Shown: positions 1 to 14,640, counted from the first letter of the stretch. The stretch: DNA of 64,000 bases from Streptomyces xanthochromogenes (GCF_014650455.1 NZ_BMUZ01000004.1:1-64000), one strand, 5' to 3'. Notes: generated by a model not told the origin, from the letters alone. Numbers and translations: made by a program.

Positions 1-5219
<5,219 letters not shown>

Positions 5220-5775
5220 GTCTCCACCTCCGAAGTTTCCCCCGCACGGACGGCCGGAGAGACACGAGTGAAAAGCTCACGACGGCCCGATGAAGACACG
5301 TCGGAAATGCGACCGGGTAATGGATGTAAGGCGATCGTCGGGCCAACTGGGCGAGAAATCTCGCAGTACGCACCGGAATCGAGCGCAACGCCTCGGAAAC
5401 GCAATCAAGGGCAACCTAACTCGGGAGCCCCAGGGGGTCAAGGAGATCAAAGGCCTACGCCATGCGCATGTGCCGCCGGTTGTACCGCCGGCGGGACAAG
5501 AAATCGGTCGGCGGGGACCGAAGGAGCACACCGGCACAGCGATCGAAGCAGGCAGGGGACCCGCCAAGTTCTTCACGTGCAAGCGTGGAGGCCCACGGCG
5601 AGGCTTGGTCCGCACCAACCGTCAGGGCATCCGACTGGGGCTGCACGTCTTTGCCGGGGCTGGAACGGATTGACGTCCGAGTGCTTGCCCGAGGTTTCTC
5701 GGCGGTGCTAGCTTTACCTTCACTAAATGCCTGATCGAACGTTTCGCGGACCTGTTTTCGCAAAAGGAAGCGTGT
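5220..5775. other. Divergent intergenic region between NRPS and ligase operon
   Basis: A 556-bp gap separates two divergent starts. The right half is less GC-rich than the flanking genes. It probably holds the promoters of both transcripts; the rightward candidate is listed separately. Short ORFs here lack family resemblance and ribosome sites, and I see no RNA gene. Confidence 0.6.
5685..5714 (+). promoter_or_regulatory. Candidate promoter with internal inverted repeat
   Basis: TTGCCC (5685-5690) and TAGCTT (5709-5714) are 18 bp apart and read towards the ligase gene. Between them sits the inverted repeat CCGAG-gttt-CTCGG (5689-5702), placed as an operator might be. This is pattern matching only; start-site data would decide. 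Confidence 0.3.
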
Positions 5776-7173
5776 ATGGCAAATACATGGTGGGGTAGCC
5801 ATCTGCTGAGCCGGGGCGCGGACGACGAACTGTGGGCAATTTCCAGTGCGCCAGTTACGCGCGGGCAGTTACGTGCAGCAGTCAATGATTTCGGTGAGCG
5901 TTTTCGGAAACAAGGCATTACAGACGGCAGCTCGGTTCTTCTGCGAATGAAGCCGAGCTTCACCTATCTCCAAGTACTGCTCGCCTTGTGGAGCCGCGGC
6001 GCACAGGTGGTTCTGGTCGACTTCCGGCTGACGCCCACCGAATACGAACCGCTGGCCGACCTGGTGCGACCGCAGTACCTCGTCGTGGCGACCGGGGCGG
6101 ACGGGCCGGTCGCCGGATTCCGCCAGGAGTCCGGGTTCTCGGTGCAGCGGCTTCCCGACGGCCTACCGGCCGTCGACGGCATCCGCCTGGTGCAGTTCAG
6201 CTCGGGCTCGACGGGCCGACCCAAGGTGATCGGCCGCCCGGCCGACTCCGTCCTGGCCGAACTCGACCGGCACAGCGCGTTGCCCGGAATCCCCGGCAGG
6301 GGTGAGCGGGTGATGCTGCTGAACTCCGTCATGCACAACATGGGCCTGGTCAGCGGCGTCCTGCACGCCCTCGCGGTCGGGGCGACCCTGATCGTCCCGC
6401 CCAGTCTCCGCCCGGCCGAAGTGGTGCGCCTGATGGCGCGGGCCGAGGCAACTGCCGTGTACGGAACGCCCGTTCACTACGATCTCCTTTCCCGGACCGG
6501 AGGGCGGCCCGAACTGCCCGCCCTTCGGCTCGCGGTGTCCGGCGGGGAACGCGTGCCGCAGGAGACCTATGAACGTTTCCACGCCCGGTTCGGCCTGCCG
6601 ATCAGTCCGGTCTACGGCGTGACCGAGATCGGGTTGATCGCGGGCGACCTGTCCGGCGGCTCCCCACCGCCCCAATTGGGGCCTCCGGTGCGGGGGGTCG
6701 AGGTGAAGGTGCTCGACGAGGAGCTCTTCGTCCGGATGGAACGTTCGCCGTACCTGTTCAGCGAGCATGCCGATCGCTTCTCGGACGGTTGGCTGCGGAC
6801 CTACGACCGCGTCCACCAGGATCCGGCGACCGGAGTCCTCAGCATGCTCGGCAGGGCCGATTCACTGGCCGTGGTGGGCGGGCTGAAGGTCGACCTCACG
6901 GAAGTGGAGACCGTCCTCCTCTCCCATCCGGGGGTGACCGAGGCGGTGGTGACCCATGAGCAGTTCATCGAGGCGTTCGTGGGCACCGGAACCGACCGGG
7001 CGCCCACCTCGGACGAGCTCACCGACTGGTGCCGCGAGCGGCTGAGCCCGGTCAAGAATCCCAAGCGGTACTTCGTCACGCGGCAGCTGCCGCGGAACTC
7101 GATGGGCAAACTCGTACGCGACCGTGCACTGATGCACGGACGCATCACCGCGGAAGCATCGCCCCAGGCATGA
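5776..7173 (+). CDS. Stand-alone adenylate-forming ligase (acyl/aminoacyl-AMP ligase)
   Basis: A 465-residue member of the ANL superfamily. It activates a carboxylic acid with ATP and presumably loads it on the carrier encoded next. Visible motifs are the P-loop [10 protein letters not shown], the A5-like YGVTEIG, the A7/A8 region DGWLRTYDR to [11 protein letters not shown], and a C-terminal NSMGKLVRD lysine motif. It is shorter than NRPS-embedded A domains plus linkers and has no fused carrier. The start is supported by AAGGAAG six bases before the ATG. Codon 32 is TTA (5869-5871), the rare Streptomyces leucine codon read by bldA tRNA, so translation may be developmentally gated. The substrate cannot be read safely. 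It heads a rightward operon with the carrier, MbtH and two small genes. Confidence 0.88.
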   Translation: MANTWWGSHLLSRGADDELWAISSAPVTRGQLRAAVNDFGERFRKQGITDGSSVLLRMKPSFTYLQVLLALWSRGAQVVLVDFRLTPTEYEPLADLVRPQYLVVATGADGPVAGFRQESGFSVQRLPDGLPAVDGIRLVQFSSGSTGRPKVIGRPADSVLAELDRHSALPGIPGRGERVMLLNSVMHNMGLVSGVLHALAVGATLIVPPSLRPAEVVRLMARAEATAVYGTPVHYDLLSRTGGRPELPALRLAVSGGERVPQETYERFHARFGLPISPVYGVTEIGLIAGDLSGGSPPPQLGPPVRGVEVKVLDEELFVRMERSPYLFSEHADRFSDGWLRTYDRVHQDPATGVLSMLGRADSLAVVGGLKVDLTEVETVLLSHPGVTEAVVTHEQFIEAFVGTGTDRAPTSDELTDWCRERLSPVKNPKRYFVTRQLPRNSMGKLVRDRALMHGRITAEASPQA

Positions 7174-7189
7174 CGACAGGGCAGACCAC

Positions 7190-7447
7190 ATGGCGCAGAC
7201 AGGGGAACCGGTGATCTCGAAAGACGACATCAGAGCGATCCTGGCCGAGAACGCGGGTCTCGGTCCGCCCGAGGAGCTGCCGGACGATGCCGAGCTGGTG
7301 ATCGACTCGTTCACCCTGGTCCTTCTCCAGCACGAGCTGGAGGAGCGGCACGGCATCGTCATCGACCCGCAGTTCGAGGACATGACGCTGTTCACCTCGA
7401 TCAACGGCATCCACAAGTACGTGACGGCGGTACTGCACGAGGAGTGA
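7190..7447 (+). CDS. Free-standing acyl/peptidyl carrier protein
   Basis: An 85-residue carrier protein. The sequence [10 protein letters not shown] holds the serine (in DSF) expected to carry 4'-phosphopantetheine, and the length fits a single four-helix carrier domain. It lies 16 bp after the ligase gene, so the two probably work as a loading pair: the ligase adenylates an acid and transfers it to this arm. The donor would then face the EntF-like starter C domain of the divergent NRPS. The motif is DSF rather than the usual DSL, so expert assignment as ACP or PCP is uncertain. Confidence 0.85.
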   Translation: MAQTGEPVISKDDIRAILAENAGLGPPEELPDDAELVIDSFTLVLLQHELEERHGIVIDPQFEDMTLFTSINGIHKYVTAVLHEE

Positions 7448-7490
7448 CGGGCCCCGCCCTCCCCCACCGCAACTGTCTACGCAGGGAGCA

Positions 7491-7694
7491 ATGATGAGCA
7501 ACCCCTTCGAGAATTCCGACGGCACCTTCCTCGTGCTCGTCAACGAGGAAGGCCAGCATTCGCTGTGGCCCGCGTTCGCCGAGGTGCCCGCGGGCTGGGC
7601 CGTCGCGCTCGCCGAGACCGACCGCCAGAGCTGCCTCACCTACGTCGAGGAGCACTGGACCGACATGCGACCGCTGAGCCTCGTGCGCCGATAG
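7491..7694 (+). CDS. mbtH: MbtH-like protein
   Basis: A 67-residue MbtH-family protein, a small partner that binds NRPS adenylation domains and aids their folding and activity. Diagnostic features are NPFE near the N terminus, [20 protein letters not shown], and the tail W-x-D-M-R-P-x-S-L. GGGAGCA precedes the ATG pair; the second ATG three bases on is equally possible. The position just after the carrier gene links it to the threonine-activating module of the adjacent NRPS. Confidence 0.95.
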   Translation: MMSNPFENSDGTFLVLVNEEGQHSLWPAFAEVPAGWAVALAETDRQSCLTYVEEHWTDMRPLSLVRR

Positions 7695-7703
7695 GAGAAC
7701 GCG

Positions 7704-8267
7704 ATGGACGACGCCGCTTTCGCACAACTACTGCTGAACGAAAAGGACTTGGAGGAGTCGTTCTACGGGGAGGAGCCGAGCGCCGCCTACGATCCGGTGT
7801 TCGTCTCCGGCGACGAGTCGGGGCGGGCCATCGTCGACCTGACTAACATGCTCACGCACGGCACGCACCCGGAGACGACGCATCACGCCTCCGCCCTGTT
7901 CACGAACATCGTGGGTTCCGTGGTGTTCCACCACGTCGCACAGTTCGGCAACGGGGCTTGCCGGCAGGTGTACCAGGAGCTCTTCGAAGCGGTGCGCGAC
8001 TGCGAGCACTACCGGATGGGGCTGAACGACGGCGTCGAACTCGACATCACGAAAGTGGACCTGGGGCCGGTGGAGTTGGGGGACGGCGGCTTCGTCGTGC
8101 GCTGGCTGTCCGCCGTCGACCACTTCCGCATCGAGACCGCATGGGTGATCGTGCCGAAGGACGGCATCCTCAACTTCATCAACACCCGTATTCCGGACGG
8201 GTCCGAGATCCATCGGCTCGCCCGCATCGCCGTCGATCGCGTCGCCGGCCTGACGGGTACGCCATGA
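7704..8267 (+). CDS. Hypothetical protein in NRPS operon
   Basis: A 187-residue soluble protein with no signal peptide or membrane segment. I do not recognise the family firmly. The alternating beta pattern and the tail IHRLARIAVDRVAGL recall sensor domains of the PknH extracellular type, but those are normally exported, so this is only a weak resemblance. The gene starts nine bases after mbtH, with GGAGAACGCG before the ATG. Its stop overlaps the next start as ATGA. That tight coupling argues for a role in the same pathway, possibly with the following gene. Confidence 0.75.
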   Translation: MDDAAFAQLLLNEKDLEESFYGEEPSAAYDPVFVSGDESGRAIVDLTNMLTHGTHPETTHHASALFTNIVGSVVFHHVAQFGNGACRQVYQELFEAVRDCEHYRMGLNDGVELDITKVDLGPVELGDGGFVVRWLSAVDHFRIETAWVIVPKDGILNFINTRIPDGSEIHRLARIAVDRVAGLTGTP

Positions 8268-8893
8268 CGCCCAAGACATCCGACGTCGACTTCGAGTCCG
8301 CGCTGGAGTCGGTCGACTCGTGGCTGAGCGAGTACATATCGGCGAGCCATCCGGAGATCGGCCGCACCGGGCCGATCTGCCCGTTCGTGTCACCCTCCCG
8401 CAAAAACCGGACCATGGAGGTCCGCATACGCCTTGTCGGGCATGCCCCGAGCCTCGAACTGGTCGAGGAGATCGCACGCAGCGGCCTGCGGGAGTACGAG
8501 CTGACGACCTGGCAGGGCCGGAACCCCATGCTGCAGGCCATGGTGATCGTCCTGCCCGATCTGCGCAGCGAGGACACGGGACTGCTCGACCAGGCCCAAG
8601 CCCGTGTGAAGGACGACTTCGTGGCGCACGGCCTCATGATCGGCCAGTTCCACGAGAACTGCCGGGTAACAGCGGCACGCAACTCCCGCTTCGCGGTGAG
8701 CCGGGCACCCGTACCCTTGCTCGCGATCCGCTCCATCGCCCTCCATGACATCTTCTTCCTGTCCGAACGTCCGCACTGGTTCCAGCAATACAAGGCGAAG
8801 TTCGGCAAGTTCTACGGGCCGGATTCCACCCTGATGGATCCGCTCCTGATCGAGCGTTTCCGGGAGAGCGAGCAGGCGTACGCGGCAGGGTGA
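8264..8893 (+). CDS. DUF6875-like protein of unknown function
   Basis: A 209-residue soluble protein. The N-terminal part has a GPICPFVSPSRKN segment, and a central stretch reads LTTWQGRNPM. The CPFV-type motif recalls the DUF6875 family, but I give that name with caution. There is no known catalytic motif. The start overlaps the previous stop (ATGA), so the two are translationally coupled as the last genes of the ligase-carrier-MbtH operon. A longer reading frame starts upstream, but the coupled ATG is the natural start. Confidence 0.75.
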   Translation: MTPKTSDVDFESALESVDSWLSEYISASHPEIGRTGPICPFVSPSRKNRTMEVRIRLVGHAPSLELVEEIARSGLREYELTTWQGRNPMLQAMVIVLPDLRSEDTGLLDQAQARVKDDFVAHGLMIGQFHENCRVTAARNSRFAVSRAPVPLLAIRSIALHDIFFLSERPHWFQQYKAKFGKFYGPDSTLMDPLLIERFRESEQAYAAG

Positions 8894-8994
8894 GGAAGGT
8901 CTCGGCGGGTGTGTGTCACCGCAGGCCTCCCAGCGCATCCGGAGGCGGCGAAACCAGTGCAGGTGGCTGTCGTGCCCGCTACGCTCCCGGGCCT

Positions 8995-9738
8995 GTGAAT
9001 ACCGAATTAGTCGTCGCGTCCCTGTCAGGTGTGGTGGCGCTCGGCGGCGCCTGGTTCTCGGCCCGCTCCAGCCGCCGACAAGCGCTGCTCGCACACGAGT
9101 TGGAGAGCCGGACCACGCAGCAGGACCTGATGGGCCGCCACCGTGATCCGCTCTTGTGGGCCGCCTTCGATCTGCAGTCCCGCCTCTACAACATCGTGGA
9201 CCGTGGATTCCTGCGGGTGTATTTCCGCGACGGCTCCGACCGGGAACGCGCGTACGCCCGTCGCAGCACGCTCTATGTACTGGGCGAGTACCTGGGCCGG
9301 GTGGAAATCCTGCGCCGCGGTGTCCAGTTCCTCGATCTCGGGGACAGCACGCTCAACCGGCGGATCTTGGGTCACTTCACGGCGATCAGCAACGTGCTGA
9401 ACAACGATGGTGGCGGCAACACACGCTTCCTCGATGGGCACTTCATCGTCTTCCGCAGCGATCAGCGGGCGATCGGCGAGCTCATGCCGGCCGCGGACGG
9501 CAACTCCTGTCTTGGGTACGTGGAGTTCTGCCGCCGACTCGACGAGGACGCGGAGTTCGCCGAGTGGTTCGGCCCGCTGAGTGACAGTGTCGAGGCGGTG
9601 GCGCGGGCGGCGGAAGTGCCGTACCGGCTGATCGCGTTGCAGCACGCCCTCATGGACCTGATCGATCTCCTCGATCCGCGCGCGGAACGCTTCCCCGACC
9701 ATCGCCGCTCGCGGCTCGGCCGCCCGCCGGAGAGGTGA
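8995..9738 (+). CDS. Conserved hypothetical membrane-anchored protein
   Basis: A 247-residue protein starting at GTG. One hydrophobic segment near the N terminus (about residues 4-20, LVVASLSGVVALGGAWF) is followed by Arg-rich residues, suggesting a single anchor with a large cytoplasmic domain. No enzymatic motif is visible. Codon 5 is TTA (9007-9009), so translation may depend on bldA tRNA. A longer frame to 8891 exists, but its extra residues look like read-through of intergenic DNA. The stop codon lies inside the loop of a terminator hairpin. Confidence 0.75.
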   Translation: MNTELVVASLSGVVALGGAWFSARSSRRQALLAHELESRTTQQDLMGRHRDPLLWAAFDLQSRLYNIVDRGFLRVYFRDGSDRERAYARRSTLYVLGEYLGRVEILRRGVQFLDLGDSTLNRRILGHFTAISNVLNNDGGGNTRFLDGHFIVFRSDQRAIGELMPAADGNSCLGYVEFCRRLDEDAEFAEWFGPLSDSVEAVARAAEVPYRLIALQHALMDLIDLLDPRAERFPDHRRSRLGRPPER

Positions 9739-9751
9739 CGAGCTCTCCGGC
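9726..9751. terminator. Bidirectional terminator hairpin enclosing a stop codon
   Basis: Perfect 9-bp stem GCCGGAGAG / CTCTCCGGC with an 8-base loop that contains the TGA of the upstream gene. It sits between two convergent genes and can serve both. There is no long T-run, as is common in Streptomyces. Confidence 0.7.
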
Positions 9752-9782
9752 TTACCCCACCCTCCAAGTCCGGCCTGCGGTC

Positions 9783-10352
9783 TCAACTCCCCGCGATTAC
9801 GCCCCGCGCAGCCGTTCCGTCCGGCCAGGTCCACCCGGCGACAAGGTGTACGGACGACGGGCGAGCTGTGTCCCCCGACCGCAGGACGCGGTGGAGCCGA
9901 ACGTCGCGGCCGTCGGCGGTACCCGTTCCGTGCACGGTGACGGTCGGGTCGGGGGTGTCGCTCTCGTTCTGGCGCTGCGGGGTCGCCTCGCCGCGCAGCA
10001 GCGCGTTCAACTGCGCCACCACCACCGGGTCGTGGACGCCGTCGTAGATCCAGCGAGTGCCGAGCACGCCGTGCTCGGACGTGCCGATCAGCGCCTCGTC
10101 GGGGACGCCCTCCAGTGCAGCATCCCGGTAGGCCATCGGCACCAAGTAGGCCACCGGCTCCTGCGCGGTGGTGTCCACCACGACCATGAATTCGATCCCG
10201 ACCGCACCCTTCGGATCGTCCAACCGGAACCCACCTGCCTTGACCAGTTCCGGCGTTGCCGCATCGCCGACGTACCAGCTCTGCTTCGGCAGCCAGCCGG
10301 CGAGCAGTTCCAGCTTCGTCGGCGTCATGGTGGTGCGATGGATGGTGGCCAT
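9783..10352 (-). CDS. Maltokinase N-terminal cap-like protein
   Basis: A 189-residue protein with the pattern of the maltokinase N-terminal cap family: TKLELLAGWLPKQSWYVG, GFRLDDP, a PVAYLVPMAYRDA strand, and LIGTSEHGVLGTRWIYDG. In actinobacteria stand-alone versions are often annotated as 1,4-alpha-glucan branching proteins, but there is no glycosyl-transfer domain here, so that name should not be used. It lacks the kinase catalytic domain. The actual role is unknown. Confidence 0.75.
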   Translation of the reverse strand: MATIHRTTMTPTKLELLAGWLPKQSWYVGDAATPELVKAGGFRLDDPKGAVGIEFMVVVDTTAQEPVAYLVPMAYRDAALEGVPDEALIGTSEHGVLGTRWIYDGVHDPVVVAQLNALLRGEATPQRQNESDTPDPTVTVHGTGTADGRDVRLHRVLRSGDTARPSSVHLVAGWTWPDGTAARGVIAGS

Positions 10353-10551
10353 GCGAACTCCCCGTGCGTGGATGTCGTCCCGCCCTTGAACGGGATGCGA
10401 TCGTACCCATGGGACACGGCCGTACTGCTGGGGGCCGGAACATCGATGCCCTCATTGCCCAGGATGCCTGGGACAGGCACCCGGCCGCGGCTGTCGTCGC
10501 CATCCGCCGGTTTCGTGGCGGTGCTGGGGTCTGCCCGGGGTCCGGGTCGGG

Positions 10552-12780
10552 TCAGGCCTCGGGCTCCGGGTCGGTGGCGGTCAGGACGAGGATGGCTTGG
10601 TCGTCGTCGATGTCGTGGCCGCCGGTGAAGGCGTGTACGGCTTGGGTGACCGTGTCGATGACGCGCTGCGCGGCAGGGCGGACTGGGGCCCCGGCCACGG
10701 CGTCGGTGAGACGTTGGTCGCCGAACAGTTCGTCGTCACGGCGGGCCTCGGTGATGCCGTCGGTGTAGAGCACCAGGCTCTCGTCGGGGTGTAGATGCAG
10801 GTGGTGCGGGGTGAGGTGGGGGTCGGGAGCGACGCCGAGCAGCAGCCCGGGCACATCGACGGAACGGACGGTGTGGTGGACGTCCAGGTGCAGGGGCAGG
10901 GTGTGCCCGGCTCGCACCAACTCGATGTCCAGGCCGGTGGAGGTGGGCGTGAGCTGACCGTGGACGAGGGTGACGAATCCGGTGCCGTGGCTTCCGGGCC
11001 GGTTGATCAGCGCCCGGTTGATGGCTTGGACCACGTCCACGGGACCGGGGAGGAGAGGCGCGACGGCGCGCGCGGTGTGGCGGACCAGGGCGGTGGTGGT
11101 CGCGGCCATGGCGCCCCGGCCGCACACATCGCCGAGCAGGAAGGCCCAGCGCCCGTCGTCGAGGGGGAAGACGTCGTAGAAGTCACCGCCGACTTCGAGC
11201 CCCTCGCCGGCGGGGTGGTAGTAGGTCGCGACGTCGGCGCCGGGCACGTCGGGCAGACCCGGAAGGAGCAGGCCGGCCTGGAGGTCGCGGGCGAGGACGG
11301 CCCGGTGGGTGTACTGGCGGGCGTTGTGGGCCGCCGCTGCGGCGCGGCGCGCGAGTTCCTCGGCCAGGGCCACGGTGTGGCCGTCGAAGGTGTGCCGGCC
11401 CGTGGACAGCAGCGTGAGGGTCGCGAACGCGGCGCCTCGGTCGACGAGCGGGACGCACAGATAGCCGGTGACGTCGAGGTCGTGCCAGGGCCCGGGGCCG
11501 GTGGGCGTGCGGCGGGCGACCTCGCTCGTGCCGGAGGCCAGGACGCGGGCGACGGCGTCGTCAGCAGCGTCGTAGACCGGGATGTGTGCAGCCAGCAGGT
11601 CCCGCTGGGCCGGGGTGGGAGCGGCAGCGGCGACGCGGTGCACGCGCCCGCCCTCGACGATGTCGACGGCGCACAGGGGGGCGAGCGTGGGGGCGCAGGC
11701 CTCGGCCAACCGCTTCAGTGCCTCGGCCGCGTCCAGGCAGGTGCTCAGGGCGGTGCTGGCGTTCAGGAGGAAGGCGAGGTCGTCGCGCGCGGCCTTCTCG
11801 CGGGCTTCGGCCGCCGTACGTGCTTGTTCGGCCTGGTGGCGTTCGATACCCAGTGCCGCTGTGTCCGCGAAGACGCGGGCAAGCGCGAGGTCGGCTTCCT
11901 GCGGGGCACGCGGGGTGCGGTGGTACATCGCGAACGTGCCGAGGAGCGATCCGTCGCGGGCCAGGATCGGGGTGGACCAGCAGGCGGCCACCCCGGCCTT
12001 CTCGGCAAGATCGCGGAAGTCGTCCCAGAACGGGTCGGCGGTGATGTCGGTGACGATCACGGGCTGGCGGCGGTGCGCTGCCGTGCCGCACGAGCCGACG
12101 CCTTCACCGGTGGCGATGCCGTCGATGGCCTGGTTGTAGAAGTCGGGCAGGCTGGGGGCCGCACCGTGGCGCAGATGGCGTCCGTCGGCATCGGCCAGCA
12201 GGACGGAGACCAGTACCTCTTCGGGGGCGAGCTCCTCGATGGCGCGGGCCATGCCGTCGAGGACGTCGGGCAGCGGCGCCTGGCGGGCGATCTGCTCCAG
12301 CAGCACCCGGTGCTCGGCCGTCAGCCGCTGGGCGTGCTTGACCTGGGTGGTCTCCACCCCGATCAGCCGCACCCCCACGGCGTTGCCGCCCGCGTCCAGG
12401 CGAGGCTCGTAGGTGAAGTCGAAGAACGCCTCTCGCGCAGCCGCTCCCGCGCCCAGCAGCACCCGGGCCGCACGGACGGTGTGGGGCTTGCCGGTGCGGT
12501 AGACCCGGTCCAGGAGAGCGATGAATCCCTGGTCGACGAGCTCGGGCACGAGCTGTCCAAGCGGGATACCGGTGCGGGTGCGCTCGGGTCCGCCGATCGT
12601 CGTGAAGAAGGCCGCGTTCGCCGCCTCCAGCATGTGCGCGGGTCCGGCGAGGGAGGCGAACACGGCAGAGGACTCTCCGAACAGCGCCCTGAGATCCTGG
12701 TCCGCGTCCATGGCCCCGGCGATGCGAGTACCTGCCGTCCCGGCATGCTGGGGGCCAGGATGCCCCGGTACGCGCGTCAT
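10552..12780 (-). CDS. PAS-GAF-GAF-PP2C (SpoIIE-type) serine phosphatase
   Basis: A 742-residue sensor phosphatase of the kind that acts on anti-sigma-factor antagonists in Streptomyces. Domains in order: PAS (about 24-150), GAF (165-310), a short coiled coil rich in Ala and Glu (310-340), a second GAF (335-480), and a PP2C/SpoIIE domain (500-735). Metal-binding motifs are visible: EVGGDFYDVF, GDVCGRGAMA and LYTDGITEAR. No transmembrane segment is seen, so the signal is probably cytoplasmic. The ATG at 12780 has GAGAGG in range; a second Met 23 codons on is possible. The partner is not adjacent. Confidence 0.92.
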   Translation of the reverse strand: MTRVPGHPGPQHAGTAGTRIAGAMDADQDLRALFGESSAVFASLAGPAHMLEAANAAFFTTIGGPERTRTGIPLGQLVPELVDQGFIALLDRVYRTGKPHTVRAARVLLGAGAAAREAFFDFTYEPRLDAGGNAVGVRLIGVETTQVKHAQRLTAEHRVLLEQIARQAPLPDVLDGMARAIEELAPEEVLVSVLLADADGRHLRHGAAPSLPDFYNQAIDGIATGEGVGSCGTAAHRRQPVIVTDITADPFWDDFRDLAEKAGVAACWSTPILARDGSLLGTFAMYHRTPRAPQEADLALARVFADTAALGIERHQAEQARTAAEAREKAARDDLAFLLNASTALSTCLDAAEALKRLAEACAPTLAPLCAVDIVEGGRVHRVAAAAPTPAQRDLLAAHIPVYDAADDAVARVLASGTSEVARRTPTGPGPWHDLDVTGYLCVPLVDRGAAFATLTLLSTGRHTFDGHTVALAEELARRAAAAAHNARQYTHRAVLARDLQAGLLLPGLPDVPGADVATYYHPAGEGLEVGGDFYDVFPLDDGRWAFLLGDVCGRGAMAATTTALVRHTARAVAPLLPGPVDVVQAINRALINRPGSHGTGFVTLVHGQLTPTSTGLDIELVRAGHTLPLHLDVHHTVRSVDVPGLLLGVAPDPHLTPHHLHLHPDESLVLYTDGITEARRDDELFGDQRLTDAVAGAPVRPAAQRVIDTVTQAVHAFTGGHDIDDDQAILVLTATDPEPEA

Positions 12781-12894
12781 GCCATCTGCCTCTCCATCGA
12801 CTGTTCCGGACCGTCAGTGTCGGCAGCCACGATGTCACGCCTGCTCCTACCCGCGGGCCAGGGCCTGTCCCCGCATCGGGGTACACGGCGTATG

Positions 12895-13028
12895 CCCGGT
12901 TCAAGCCCGGTCGCCGAGAACACCCGGTCAGACTGGTCGGCGACGAAACCGGTCAAGCCCGGTCCGCGTGGACACCCGGTCAAGCCGGGTCGGCGTGGAC
13001 ACCCGGTCAAGCCGGGTCCCCGAGGACA
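12895..13028. repeat. Five imperfect 26-28 bp tandem repeats
   Basis: Units begin at 12895, 12923, 12949, 12975 and 13002. The consensus is CCCGGTCAAGCCSGGTC followed by a GC-rich part ending GGACA. Each unit contains a small inverted repeat (ACCCGG / CCGGGT). The last two units are the most alike. They lie upstream of the phosphatase start; a regulatory role is possible but not shown. Confidence 0.75.
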
Positions 13029-13371
13029 CCCGAGCCACCGCATCCGACACAGCCGCCGGCCGCAGCACCCGATCCGTACCCGGCCCTGCGCGACCGGCCA
13101 CTGGAAGAGGCGCGGCAGCAGAGCGCAGATGCGGGGCGAGTGGCGAACGACCAGAGCCGCATGGCCGGCCACCAACGGCCCGCACCCCACCCCCGACGGA
13201 CTCCCGTCCCCAGCCTCGTCCGGCTGCGCCCTCAAGTGACTGCCGGGCCGTCTGTCCGGCCGGTGCCGCGAGACGGGCGATCGAACGCCTCGGCCAGATT
13301 GCTGCATCCCGTGCAAGCACCCGAACGACACCCGACCTCGGGCCAACCCGCGTCGGCAGACAGGATTTGCG

Positions 13372-13450
<79 letters not shown>

Positions 13451-13552
13451 CCCGGTCGGCCCGAAGACCATCACGACCGATACCGGCCTGCCCTGCCAGC
13501 TGCTCCCCGCCGCCCGGTACGCCTTGGCGCACGAACACCCGTCGTCGCCGTG

Positions 13553-13738
13553 ATGTTGACGCTGACCGTCGCCGCCGTATCAGCCTTTGGGGAGAACGGT
13601 GACGGTGAATCCGTCTCGGGCGGGAACACGGACCAGGATCGCATCTGGTACGAAGTCAACCCCAATGTGTACCAACAGGCCGCCGAAACCAAGGTGGGTT
13701 CGAAGATCACCTTCACGCCGCTGCACTCGGGCTGCTGA
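13553..13738 (+). CDS. Possible small exported protein, weakly supported
   Basis: A 61-residue frame starting MLTLTVAAVSAFGENGD and ending FTPLHSGC. The first 12 residues are hydrophobic and the rest polar, like the end of a small exported protein whose real start may lie further upstream across the repeats. The composition (RIWYEVNPNVYQQ) is less repeat-like than the flank. There is no clear ribosome site. It may equally be the tail of a decayed gene. Confidence 0.3.
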   Translation: MLTLTVAAVSAFGENGDGESVSGGNTDQDRIWYEVNPNVYQQAAETKVGSKITFTPLHSGC

Positions 13739-13848
13739 TCACCTCTCAGGTCCCAAGGCCCTACGACCTACTCCCCCATGGCTGACGGCCACCACCACGG
13801 GCGAGGGGGCGAGGTTGAGGCCGCACGCTCGCCTGCCCGCCAGCTTCC

Positions 13849-14508
13849 CTACTCGTACCGGTACTTCAGCGAGTCTGCCTCGGCCTGCTCGATGTCGGCG
13901 ATCGTCAGCTCCGGCATGCGAAGTTGGGCCAGTGTCACCTCGGCCGATGCGGGCTGGGCATCCGCCGGCAGCCACTCGCCGGGCTTCCAGGCGCCGCTGC
14001 GCAGCAGCGACTTGGGGCAGTGCGGGTAGACCTCCTCGATCCCCACCACCAGCGCGCTGGCCGGCGGCTTGCCGACGGCGGTCAACTGCGACAGCAGCTC
14101 GGGGCGGGTGGAGACGCAGGCCCGGCCATTCACCCTGAGCGTGGTGGTGCGCCCGGGGATGATGAACAGAAGCCCGGCCCGCCCGGTGGCGATGACGTTC
14201 TGCAGGGTGTCCAGACGCTTGTTGCCGGTCGCATCCGGTATCGCCACCGTCCGTGCGTCCAGGACTGCTACGAACCCTGCGGGGCCGCCGCGCGGCGAGA
14301 CGTCACAGTTGCCCTCGGCGTCCGCGCTGGCAACCAGAACCAGCGATGAGCAGCCGATCAACTGTCGTGTCTGCTCCGTGAGTTCGGTCATCTGCTTCCG
14401 TACGGCCGCGCCGCTTGGGCCCTCGTAGACCCGACGCAGCGTCTCCTGGTCGGGCACGGAGTCGAGGAGGAGCGAGTCGAAGGCACTGCCTGCAAGGGAT
14501 GTCGTCAT
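13849..14508 (-). CDS. Pyridoxamine 5'-phosphate oxidase family protein
   Basis: A 219-residue flavin-binding split-barrel protein of the PPOX-like group. Recognisable parts are LVLVASADAEGNCDVSPRGG, a strand on which FMN phosphate normally sits (NKRLDTLQNV), GLLFIIPGRTTTLRVNGRA and the tail KSLLRSGAWKP. Members reduce or oxidise small flavin- or F420-linked substrates; the substrate here is unknown. The start ATG gives MTTSLAG; a longer upstream frame adds a low-complexity leader and was rejected. It is divergent from the next gene. Confidence 0.85.
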   Translation of the reverse strand: MTTSLAGSAFDSLLLDSVPDQETLRRVYEGPSGAAVRKQMTELTEQTRQLIGCSSLVLVASADAEGNCDVSPRGGPAGFVAVLDARTVAIPDATGNKRLDTLQNVIATGRAGLLFIIPGRTTTLRVNGRACVSTRPELLSQLTAVGKPPASALVVGIEEVYPHCPKSLLRSGAWKPGEWLPADAQPASAEVTLAQLRMPELTIADIEQAEADSLKYRYE

Positions 14509-14640
14509 GCATGTGACCCTAACCGGCACCGATCCGCGATGAATCTTGGCCGGTGGATGCCACGGGCAGCGCGGGGGAACTTCCTTGTCCTGCATGCGTC
14601 AGCGACACTGCCACCCGCAGTACGTGAGCCGCGTGGCAGG

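Noticed and set aside
10795..13239. 814-residue plus-strand frame
   Set aside because: It is antisense to the PAS-GAF-PP2C gene, whose domain motifs are intact, and its product is Gly/Val/Arg-rich with no family likeness.
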